Below are positions 34,064 through 42,183 of a stretch of DNA of 64,000 nucleotides, piece after piece (position 1 is the first letter of the stretch; each line of letters begins with the position of its first letter). Both the position numbers and the translations under genes were made by a program. This DNA comes from an uncultured Prevotella sp. (GTDB lineage Bacteria; Bacteroidota; Bacteroidia; Bacteroidales; Bacteroidaceae), in assembly GCA_905235835.1 (NCBI GenBank), contig CAJONQ010000006.1, positions 17,003 through 81,002 on the forward strand, read 5' to 3'. The notes under the pieces are model-generated. The model saw nothing but the letters and a program-made list of their open reading frames with translations, was not told the DNA's origin and searched no databases.

Positions 34064-36066
34064 AGACTAATTCTTATTTCTTTATTTGCAGGAATCATAA
34101 TAGGTTGGTCACCAACGATGAGGGTCCCTTGTCCTCCATCGCTCAATACAGAGACCTCATGGGTAGTCATCCTCACATGAATCTTACCGAATGGGGTAGG
34201 AACGTCACCCTCCATCCAGTCAAGTCCACCAAGCGTGGGACGTATTTCGTATTCTTCGTAGCCGGGTTTTGTTGGTGTCACACCGAGGAAATACTTTCCG
34301 ATTAAATAGATAGGACTGGCACCCCAGGCATGACATAAACTCTTGCCGTAAGGACGACCATACATGGCAAGGTGTTGTGTCCCTGTCTCTTCTGGATTAT
34401 ATTTCTCCCAGAAAGAGGTGGCACCTTCACGGAGCATCCCTCCCCAGTAGGCTTTCATCTCCTGTAAGACCTGTTTCTGTAATCCTTCTTTGCAGAGTGT
34501 CTCCAGTTCGTAGAAACGCATATAAGGGGTGGTGATAGGGTCAACATCGGGATTGAGCATCACGCTTTGCATAATCTCCCGGCACTCTTCCTTATAGGCT
34601 AATCCGTAGAGAATGGCAAACATATTAGGGAACTTGGTGATCTGCCGATTCATCTTACCGTCCTCGATGGCATGATAATAGGCTTTCTGCTCATAACTCC
34701 AGAAAGTCTGTTTGATCTTGTTGCGCAGTGATTCGGACTTTACACGATAATTACTCTTGATACCTAATAGTTTGGAGCAGACAGCCATCGTCTCCATCGC
34801 CTTCATGAGCAGAATCTGTTCGAAACACAACGTACCGCGTTTATGCATCGGGAAGTCTACCCAGTCGACGAAAATCCAATCGTCAGGTTGTCCTTCTGCC
34901 ATGCCTTCCTCGTTCAGACGACTTTCCACATAGTCCATGAGTGTCACCATGCGGGGCCACATCTCACGGACAAAAGCGATATCGGCAGTATACTGGTAGT
35001 AGTCAAGGATAGACTTAAACCAGTAGAAGGTGTAGTCCATGATGGTATTGATATGGGCTGTTACCGGGTCTTTCCCTCGCAACTGGCGAATGGTACGCTT
35101 CACACACTCTGTGTCGAAGCGGAGATAATAGTTCATCAGGTACGACTGGATGGCATCACCACTCCATGTCCAACGGTCACGCTTGATACCATCCATGAAG
35201 AACTCACGGGTGGTGAGGTCCATGGTGTAGGCGGCAACGTTCCAGATATGATTCAGTTCCTTATCAGAACAACGGAACGAACCGCTTCTCTTCATATCAA
35301 ACGGAGCGTATTCGTAATCCATAAGGACCTCTTCATAATGGGCACCTTGCTCTTTCTCTATATAGACATAGCGAAATGCCTTGCTGTCAAGTCTCTCTCC
35401 CTCGCTGAGTATGTCAAGGGTCTCACAGTGTTCCTTGTTCAATGCCTCTTCGGCACTTTCTCCATAATAAATATGTATACGACCTTTCAGTCCTTTTACT
35501 TTCAAATACCCGAAGGTCTCCTTCCCGAAATCATATAGACCGTCTTTCTCACTGACAGGTCGTTGCTCTTTGGTGAGTAAGTGATAACTGGATGGCGGTG
35601 TCTCGATACTATTAAAGTTCCAGGAGGCTGCTGGTACGTAAATACCTGAACCATGGGCAATACCATTCTCGTCAATCCATATTTTATCCTCATAGGTGGC
35701 TAACCATGTGGAGTCGGTATGAATGGTGTCACCTTCGATAAACAGAGCAGGGGGTGTGGCTTGATTCCATACCTTTAAATTCAGTTTATGTTTGCCTTGA
35801 GGTACGGTAAATGTCTTGGGTTGTCCAAACTGTAACTTGCCGTCTAACATGAGATTGAATTTTCCCTCACTGGCAATGATTATTGTCTCCTCATGGCTTA
35901 GTTCGAACTCACGGGAGAATTCCACCGTGACGTAGTGTGAGTCTTGTTTCCAGAAAGGAGGAAACATAGCACCCCGTTCCGTCCGTCGGTTATTAAAGAT
36001 GTTACCCAGCCATATCTCGAAGTCACCAGGGTACCATATCCATGTGGCTTTATCTCTTTCCTGCAT
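34060..36066 (-). CDS. GH78-family alpha-L-rhamnosidase
   Basis: 668 aa, 'DKATWIWYPGDFEIWLGNIFNNRR', 'FFMDGIKRDRWTWSGDAIQSYLMNYYLRFDTECVKRTIRQLRGKD', 'LCHAWGASPIYLIGKYFLGVTPTKPGYEEYEIRP'. Confidence 0.85.
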   Translation of the reverse strand: MQERDKATWIWYPGDFEIWLGNIFNNRRTERGAMFPPFWKQDSHYVTVEFSREFELSHEETIIIASEGKFNLMLDGKLQFGQPKTFTVPQGKHKLNLKVWNQATPPALFIEGDTIHTDSTWLATYEDKIWIDENGIAHGSGIYVPAASWNFNSIETPPSSYHLLTKEQRPVSEKDGLYDFGKETFGYLKVKGLKGRIHIYYGESAEEALNKEHCETLDILSEGERLDSKAFRYVYIEKEQGAHYEEVLMDYEYAPFDMKRSGSFRCSDKELNHIWNVAAYTMDLTTREFFMDGIKRDRWTWSGDAIQSYLMNYYLRFDTECVKRTIRQLRGKDPVTAHINTIMDYTFYWFKSILDYYQYTADIAFVREMWPRMVTLMDYVESRLNEEGMAEGQPDDWIFVDWVDFPMHKRGTLCFEQILLMKAMETMAVCSKLLGIKSNYRVKSESLRNKIKQTFWSYEQKAYYHAIEDGKMNRQITKFPNMFAILYGLAYKEECREIMQSVMLNPDVDPITTPYMRFYELETLCKEGLQKQVLQEMKAYWGGMLREGATSFWEKYNPEETGTQHLAMYGRPYGKSLCHAWGASPIYLIGKYFLGVTPTKPGYEEYEIRPTLGGLDWMEGDVPTPFGKIHVRMTTHEVSVLSDGGQGTLIVGDQPIMIPANKEIRISL

Positions 36067-37777
36067 TGTTTTTGATTTGGTCGTTTACTTGTGGTCCGTT
36101 ATTCTCCCAGACATTACCGGGACCGTTGGCGTTCTTCAGGAACTTTTCGGAAGGTGTCCAGTTGTCACGTAAAGTGATGTTCGACGAGCCTTCGTCGGTA
36201 TAGAGATAGAACCAGTGATTCGGGTCATGTACGTAAGAAGGGGTGGCAATGTCTCGCACTGCATTCTCGCTGATGATGGTGCCAGGTTGGTTGCCGAGGG
36301 AATAGATGCCGGCACAGTCATACATATGCTTGGCGTAATGATAAATAAGGTTGGCATGTACCTTATTGTCTTTCATGCAGACAAGGTCGCGGTTCCAGCC
36401 CCAACCGAGGGAGATGCCAGTATAAGAGACATCGTGAATGGTATTGTGGTCGATGGTAATACCTGACACATAGCCAGCAGCGATGGCAACACTGCCCCAG
36501 TCCTCATTCGTCACATCATAGAACTCAGACTGCTCGACGGTCTGTCCTGTGCATACCTCACGGAAATCGGTGGGCTGATAGGGCAGATGGGTTTCCAGCC
36601 CTGCTGGTGAGAAGGAGCCACAGACGTACCCATTCATGGCGATATCCGTGAACGTACAGTTGGTCGTCGTGCCACGACGACATCCTATGATGTAATCCAG
36701 CCCAGAACCGCCGAGGTGCTCAAAACGACAACCGTCGAAGTTGATATCCTCAGAATAGCATATCTCGACAGCGGCATCCGCACGTCCCAGCCATCCTTGA
36801 TTGTCCAGTTTGTGGTTGTTGGGACGGTCAATCTGCGGACGCAACTTGTAAGCCTCTGTCAGGTACATACCGGCTTGCAGAGGTACGTGTCCTTTCTCGG
36901 AGGGGCGCATCCAAGTAGTATGTGAGAACTGGACACCTTTAATGGTGATATGACGTACAGGATGCTCAGCAGTACCGATAACTTCCACCAAAGTCTCTAC
37001 AACAGGTACTATCGCCTCTTGGATGGTTTCTCCTGTATGCGGCATATAGTAGAGCTTATGCTCACGGATATCATGATACCATTCCCCAGGCTCGTCTAAC
37101 AGCTCTTTGGCATTCGTCAGGTAGAAAGGGGAAGGGTGCTTCGTGTCTGGTGTCATGGGTGAGGGCCAGGGATGCTCAAACTGGAGTTTGTCCTCTGGCT
37201 GGTGGAAACGGATAGCGGCAGAGTCGCCCTGTGGGGTGATGCTCTTAATACGTAAGTTGGAGGTACACCACATCTCGTGCAATACCATTTCAGCGTATGG
37301 GGCTTTGAGTATCTTCTCCACCGCTTTCCTTGAAACCCATAAGATATGGCTCTTCTTGTCGTATGTCCGAATACGGCTCATCTGCTCAAAGTCACTGACA
37401 TCACGTGCCCTTGTCGCTTTCTTTCCATTGACCCACAGTTGGCGGAAATCGACAGGACGACCGTTGAAGTCAGGTACGTCAGCAACCAACAGCTTCCCTT
37501 GTCGCTTCCAGTTGGTGATTCTCATACCGCCACTGATAATGGCGTTCTCTCCCTCGATAGTCAGTCCACTATCTTCTGGACGGAGTCGCAAGGGTTCATA
37601 TATATAATAGGTGCCAGTCTGAAGATGGATGGTCACATCAGTTGCTTGTCCCAGTCGTCGCATCTCCCTTGCCTTGCGGACAGCATCAGTAAGCGACGAG
37701 TCGGGGGTGATACGAATATCTGCTGCATGAGTGTTCATGCAGCAGAGGAGCGTGAGGATGCCGAGTATTCTATTCAT
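36050..37777 (-). CDS. Right-handed beta-helix glycosidase, GH141-like
   Basis: 575 aa, signal peptide, 'DSSLTDAVRKAREMRRLGQATDVTIHLQTGTYYIYEPLRLRPEDSGLTIEGE'. Position between GH78 and GH127-like genes matches BT1001-BT1003 order (recalled). Confidence 0.72.
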   Translation of the reverse strand: MNRILGILTLLCCMNTHAADIRITPDSSLTDAVRKAREMRRLGQATDVTIHLQTGTYYIYEPLRLRPEDSGLTIEGENAIISGGMRITNWKRQGKLLVADVPDFNGRPVDFRQLWVNGKKATRARDVSDFEQMSRIRTYDKKSHILWVSRKAVEKILKAPYAEMVLHEMWCTSNLRIKSITPQGDSAAIRFHQPEDKLQFEHPWPSPMTPDTKHPSPFYLTNAKELLDEPGEWYHDIREHKLYYMPHTGETIQEAIVPVVETLVEVIGTAEHPVRHITIKGVQFSHTTWMRPSEKGHVPLQAGMYLTEAYKLRPQIDRPNNHKLDNQGWLGRADAAVEICYSEDINFDGCRFEHLGGSGLDYIIGCRRGTTTNCTFTDIAMNGYVCGSFSPAGLETHLPYQPTDFREVCTGQTVEQSEFYDVTNEDWGSVAIAAGYVSGITIDHNTIHDVSYTGISLGWGWNRDLVCMKDNKVHANLIYHYAKHMYDCAGIYSLGNQPGTIISENAVRDIATPSYVHDPNHWFYLYTDEGSSNITLRDNWTPSEKFLKNANGPGNVWENNGPQVNDQIKNNAGKR

Positions 37778-37781
37778 AACG

Positions 37782-39842
37782 TTATCGGGCTAAGTTCAAC
37801 CACAGACTCATGTCTTGAATACCACGATTGTCCCAGGCATAGTAGGGGATGAGGCGTATGTGTACTTTTTGACTTGTTGGCTTCACCAACTCACGGTAGA
37901 GCGTCTGATTGTCCCATGTCTTGTCATTGATGGCGATGGCTTCTCCCTCCAGTGCGGTGAAGGAATGACCGCCAATGCTCATTGGTACTTCCTTTAACTG
38001 AATGTCGGCAGGCAGGGCAATATCGTTGATGCGGTAAGCTCCTTGAATGTCCTGTCCTTCCAGACAATAGACGATAGGACCGCGCATGACGGCAATCTGG
38101 TTCTTTGCCTCCTCGACCAGTGGGTTCGCCTCCACGAGACGGGGACGCATGTCAAGGTTCAGCTCAATGACATCACCCTTCTTCCATTTACGGGAAATGC
38201 GCAGGTTCGCAGACTCTCCATTCACCTTCACGGTATACTGATCACACCAGTTGGGTTGATGCAGCTGGATAGTCTGTAAGTTCTTCGCCTTTTTGATGGT
38301 GAGGGTGATCTTTCCGTCCCATGGATAATTGGTTGTCTGCTCCACTTCCAGGTCGTTGGTCTTCAACACATTCTGTCCATATAGATTAACGTATAGTGTC
38401 TGTCTGTTGACGGCATAGGCATATTCCTGTGCCTGACAGAGAGTACGAAGTGTATTGGGAGGACAGCAGAAACAGGTGATGTAATGCTGACGGTGTTTGG
38501 GCCATCGCATGGTGTAAGGGAACTCCTTGGTGCGTCGCAACGTCTCAGTATAGAAGAAGTCACGTCCGTTAATGGAGATACCAGAGAGAATACCGTTATA
38601 GAGCTCGTTCTCTATATTGTCGATATACTTGGCGTCTCCCGTTGTTTGGAACATACGCCATGAGAACAGCATCATACCAATCTGTGCACATATCTCATTA
38701 TGGGCAGCCTCCTGTGGCAACTGGAACTGTCTGCCGTAAGCCTGATGAATCTGTTGAATCGAAGGCTGGTTATAGGTGGTACCGTCAGGTGACACACCGT
38801 CGTAGAGGGCACCGCATCCCCCCATGATATATATCTTATGCTGAATGATGTCATCCCAAATAGCCGAGAGGTTCTTCATCAACTGTTCCTCACCAGTCTC
38901 CGCATAGAGGTCGGCAACACCAGCGTAGAGGTAGTTGGCACGAACGGCATGTCCTATTGCCTCATACTGGTCACGGAACTTATGTCTGTCCTGGTTATGA
39001 TCCTCACCGTTCTGTACACTGTCACGGATAGCGATGAGTCCTTTGGCGAGGGTGAGGTATTTCTCGTCTCCCGTCTCCCGATACATCTCTGCGGCACCCA
39101 TATAGTGACTGGGACAGATCGCATTACGAGAAAGCTCTGCCGCATCATTGGTCAGGAAGTTATAAAGGAAGTCAGCTGCTTTCTTACCGCAATCAAATAA
39201 GGTGTTCTTACCGGTGGCACGCTTGTGGATGATACCCGCCGTGATAAGGTGACCGAGGTTGTAGGTCTCGAAATTAAGACGCGAGGCGAAGGCGTGTTTC
39301 TGGTCTTTTCCAATCTCGATACCTGCCGCATTCTCCGTAAGGGCATGGGAGTCGATACCCGCATTACGCTCACTGATAACCACAGGTGTATGGATATAGC
39401 CGTCGGCACGCTGGGCGAGTGCCACCTGCTCGATGAATTGGTCCATCAGTGCGTCAAGTTTGGGGTCTTTGGTGATAGCATAAACCGTAGCACAAGCCTC
39501 CAGCCATTTATACATATCTCCATCGTGGAAGGGAGGACCGTGGTGCTTGCCTTTCACAGTACCTGCGGCAACCTCAAAGTTGCGGAATCCATTACTGCCA
39601 TGCAGTCCCATGTCATCCATCGTCTCGTAGGGGGTGTTCCATGTGTCCCACATCGACCAGATACCCGTATTTGCCATCACATTGAAACGGTCAGCCCAGA
39701 AGCCGCCCGTCCATTTGACTGCACCCAACGGTGTGTTTGTCATCTTCGCCTGCCGGCTATGACTCATATCGGTCAGTCCACCTTGCGCCATCGCTGTCGC
39801 GGCACAACCTATCATCATGGTTATTAATAGTCTGATTTTCAT
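37782..39842 (-). CDS. GH127-family enzyme (RG-II acerosidase or beta-L-arabinofuranosidase-like)
   Basis: 686 aa, signal peptide, 'GAVKWTGGFWADRFNVMANTGIWSMWDTWNTP', 'FHDGDMYKWLEACATVYA', 'YAYAVNRQTLYVNLYGQNVLKT', 'HYITCFCCPPNTLRTLCQ'. Confidence 0.85.
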   Translation of the reverse strand: MKIRLLITMMIGCAATAMAQGGLTDMSHSRQAKMTNTPLGAVKWTGGFWADRFNVMANTGIWSMWDTWNTPYETMDDMGLHGSNGFRNFEVAAGTVKGKHHGPPFHDGDMYKWLEACATVYAITKDPKLDALMDQFIEQVALAQRADGYIHTPVVISERNAGIDSHALTENAAGIEIGKDQKHAFASRLNFETYNLGHLITAGIIHKRATGKNTLFDCGKKAADFLYNFLTNDAAELSRNAICPSHYMGAAEMYRETGDEKYLTLAKGLIAIRDSVQNGEDHNQDRHKFRDQYEAIGHAVRANYLYAGVADLYAETGEEQLMKNLSAIWDDIIQHKIYIMGGCGALYDGVSPDGTTYNQPSIQQIHQAYGRQFQLPQEAAHNEICAQIGMMLFSWRMFQTTGDAKYIDNIENELYNGILSGISINGRDFFYTETLRRTKEFPYTMRWPKHRQHYITCFCCPPNTLRTLCQAQEYAYAVNRQTLYVNLYGQNVLKTNDLEVEQTTNYPWDGKITLTIKKAKNLQTIQLHQPNWCDQYTVKVNGESANLRISRKWKKGDVIELNLDMRPRLVEANPLVEEAKNQIAVMRGPIVYCLEGQDIQGAYRINDIALPADIQLKEVPMSIGGHSFTALEGEAIAINDKTWDNQTLYRELVKPTSQKVHIRLIPYYAWDNRGIQDMSLWLNLAR

Positions 39843-39843
39843 A

Positions 39844-39872
39844 ACTCTAAACTCTTAATTCTAAACTCTTAA
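39844..39872. repeat. Simple direct repeat (CTAAACTCTTAATT x2) at a gene junction
   Basis: 'actctaaactcttaattctaaactcttaa' between the GH127-like and isomerase-like genes. Confidence 0.7.
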
Positions 39873-41326
39873 AGTTGTCCTCCTCTTGCCTTTACTCGTT
39901 CATACCATGCCTCACGCTCTTTGGTTAAGTCGTAACCACGCTTGGTGAGGTAGTTGTTAATGCGTCCTTTGTACTTACCGAACACCTCGTGTTTCTTCTT
40001 CGAACTCTCCGCGTCGATAGCGAGTTCACGAGCCTCGATCAGCCAAGCGAGGATCTGCTGTTTCTCCTCATCCTTCAACGTCGGTATCATATCGCACTGT
40101 GCCTCATAGGTGACCTTCACCACATTGAAGGTCATCACATCCTTCACACGGTCGATATGATGTGGTTTCAGGTACATTGACAGGTCGGCGAGGAATCCGA
40201 AGTGTGAACGGTAGAGTTTGGAGTCGCATTGTGCCTCGGCGAGTTTCTTGTCCGTCTTCTTGATAGAGTCCCGCTCGGCATAGATGTCATTCAGTTTGAA
40301 GTAGCGGTTGGCGATGATATTAACAACATTCTGTCCCATCGGGGTCCAGGTGATACCCAGTTCATCAGTGGCTTTCTGAGAGCGACCGATGATGGTCTGT
40401 ACATATTCAGGATCACGTCCCTCGCAATCGAGCTTAACGTCAGCCTCAGGATAGGAGTTAAAGGTCTCTTTCAGATAACGCACATTGGCACCGTAGTTCA
40501 TCTTCACATTACGCACCATCTTCACGTCACGGCTCCGTTCTACAAACAACCAGCCTTTCCAGTTCATCTCGTCAAGCGTCTGTTTGATAAGTGGCAGGTT
40601 GATGGCAGGGTCCTTGCTGAGCCATACGCTATCTGTATTAGAGGCATGGATGGCGCATATATTCTTGGCTCCCAGTTTCTTCATATCCTTGACGATGTCC
40701 CATCCGTTCTCTATAATGGTCTGCCATTTATAGAAGATAGCGATACCGTCGCTCTTGATCTCTTTCAGCAGTTTCAGGTTGCCGGCGGCATCCAAGGGGG
40801 TGTCGATACCCACTACCTTTCCGTGACTCTTCGCTGTCTCACCGATGGCATGCAGGCGATTGACGAGATCCTTTCGTTTTGCTTTGTCGGTGGTCCAGTT
40901 GTTACCACATCCTCCTAAAGGGAGAAAAGCAACCTTGACATTTCCCATCTTGTCCATCGTATCAAAACAGTCTTCCATCAAAGCGAGGTAGTTGTCACGC
41001 TGGGTCAGGTCCTGTCCGTAGAATCCGCTCATAGCAATGGCACCGATACGGATGCCGAGGCTGTCAGCGACAAACTTAAAACGGGCGGCATCCTCCGGGT
41101 TGCGCATCTTGTTGTCAAACATCTCGCGCTTGCCCAGTCCACCCATGTCCATCTCGATACCGTCACAACCTAAGTCCTTGGCTAACTGGAACTCGCCCAG
41201 CTTCTGGCGTTTCAGTACCATCCAGTCGCAGACACCCACTTGATAGCGGTCTTGCGCCATCATCGTACCCAACCATGGCATTCCGCAGAGGAGTACTGAT
41301 AAAAGGAAAATGCGTAGTTTGTTCAT
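39869..41326 (-). CDS. Xylose-isomerase-like TIM-barrel (sugar phosphate isomerase/epimerase) fused to a DUF3826-like domain
   Basis: 485 aa, signal peptide. TIM-barrel part 'QLAKDLGCDGIEMDMGGLGKREMF'; C-term 'LSMYLKPHHIDRVKDVMTFNVVKVTYEAQCDMIPTLKDEEKQQILAWLIEARELAIDAESS' is DUF3826-like. Confidence 0.75.
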   Translation of the reverse strand: MNKLRIFLLSVLLCGMPWLGTMMAQDRYQVGVCDWMVLKRQKLGEFQLAKDLGCDGIEMDMGGLGKREMFDNKMRNPEDAARFKFVADSLGIRIGAIAMSGFYGQDLTQRDNYLALMEDCFDTMDKMGNVKVAFLPLGGCGNNWTTDKAKRKDLVNRLHAIGETAKSHGKVVGIDTPLDAAGNLKLLKEIKSDGIAIFYKWQTIIENGWDIVKDMKKLGAKNICAIHASNTDSVWLSKDPAINLPLIKQTLDEMNWKGWLFVERSRDVKMVRNVKMNYGANVRYLKETFNSYPEADVKLDCEGRDPEYVQTIIGRSQKATDELGITWTPMGQNVVNIIANRYFKLNDIYAERDSIKKTDKKLAEAQCDSKLYRSHFGFLADLSMYLKPHHIDRVKDVMTFNVVKVTYEAQCDMIPTLKDEEKQQILAWLIEARELAIDAESSKKKHEVFGKYKGRINNYLTKRGYDLTKEREAWYERVKARGGQL

Positions 41327-41344
41327 ATCAGATCATGATTTGTT

Positions 41345-41485
41345 CTATTTTAACGCCGCCGACTGGCAGATAGCGACATAGATGCGCATCTCCAACTCTT
41401 TCTTTTCTTTTGCGGAAAGAGGTGGGAGAAGAGGAATATAAGAATAAGTGAATTTTTCCCTGTTGTCTTTGACTTTACCTGCCAT
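41345..41485 (-). CDS. Small 46-aa ORF (hypothetical), not in the ORF track
   Basis: ATG at 41485 to TAG at 41345: MAGKVKDNREKFTYSYIPLLPPLSAKEKKELEMRIYVAICQSAALK. Lies between the ECF sigma and isomerase-like genes, same strand. Confidence 0.5.
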   Translation of the reverse strand: MAGKVKDNREKFTYSYIPLLPPLSAKEKKELEMRIYVAICQSAALK

Positions 41486-41520
41486 TATCGTCGTTTTATT
41501 TTAAGACGTAATAATGGCAG
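41479..41520 (-). promoter_or_regulatory. Long hairpin overlapping the start codon of the 46-aa ORF
   Basis: Arms CTGCCATTAT (41479-41488) and ATAATGGCAG (41511-41520) with an inner CGTC/GACG pair. The ATG (41483-41485) lies in one arm. Confidence 0.7.
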
Positions 41521-41548
41521 TCGTGTAACCAACCAAAGGGGAATGCTT

Positions 41549-42061
41549 TTATACAGCACGCTCAATCTCTCCAGCGTATTCTCTAAGACGACTGATACTG
41601 CGATGCATCAGATTCCTCACACTCTGATAGTTGATACCCATGATGCGGCAGATGTCCTCATATTTCCGTTGCTCTACATAGTAGAGGTTGATAATCTGAC
41701 GCTGACGGGGAGACAGCTTCTCAAAGTATTTCTCTACGTTGTCTGTGAGTTGCTGCTGCTTTTCCATCTTCTCATGGCAGTACTCCTCATAGTCTGCGAC
41801 AGCCTGCATATTGGTGTCATTGACCTCATCCTCCGTCATCTTGCTGTTTTTCCTGAACTCATCATGGATACGGTTACGCAAGGAGATGAATAGATAGTTA
41901 TCGACATTGTCGATAGGACCCAGATGGTCCTTTCTGGTGTATAGCTTCACGAAGACATCTTGTATGCAGTCTTTCAGCATCTCACGATTCGACGTGAAAC
42001 GGGAACCGAAGGCAAACAGTTGGTCGATATGTTTGTTATAGAGCTGTGAAAAGTCTATCAT
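41549..42061 (-). CDS. ECF-type RNA polymerase sigma-70 factor
   Basis: 170 aa, 'DFSQLYNKHIDQLFAFGSRFTSNREMLKDCIQDVFVKLY', 'LSPRQRQIINLYYVEQRKYEDICRIMGINYQSVRNLMHRSISRLREY'. Confidence 0.93.
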   Translation of the reverse strand: MIDFSQLYNKHIDQLFAFGSRFTSNREMLKDCIQDVFVKLYTRKDHLGPIDNVDNYLFISLRNRIHDEFRKNSKMTEDEVNDTNMQAVADYEEYCHEKMEKQQQLTDNVEKYFEKLSPRQRQIINLYYVEQRKYEDICRIMGINYQSVRNLMHRSISRLREYAGEIERAV

Positions 42062-42101
42062 CTTAGTAGTTTGTATTTGAAAGTAGTTTGTTTGTCACCT
42101 G

Positions 42102-42109
42102 CAAAAGTA
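42102..42109 (-). promoter_or_regulatory. Putative -7 element (TACTTTTG) for the ECF sigma gene
   Basis: Plus-strand CAAAAGTA about 40 bp upstream of the ECF start, matching TAnnTTTG. The -33 element was not clearly located. Confidence 0.4.
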
Positions 42110-42183
42110 ATAATATATTTTGTAAATCCACCACATGAAAACGGTCTTTTTCCGTTTTTTTAATAATTTAATACAACATGCCC

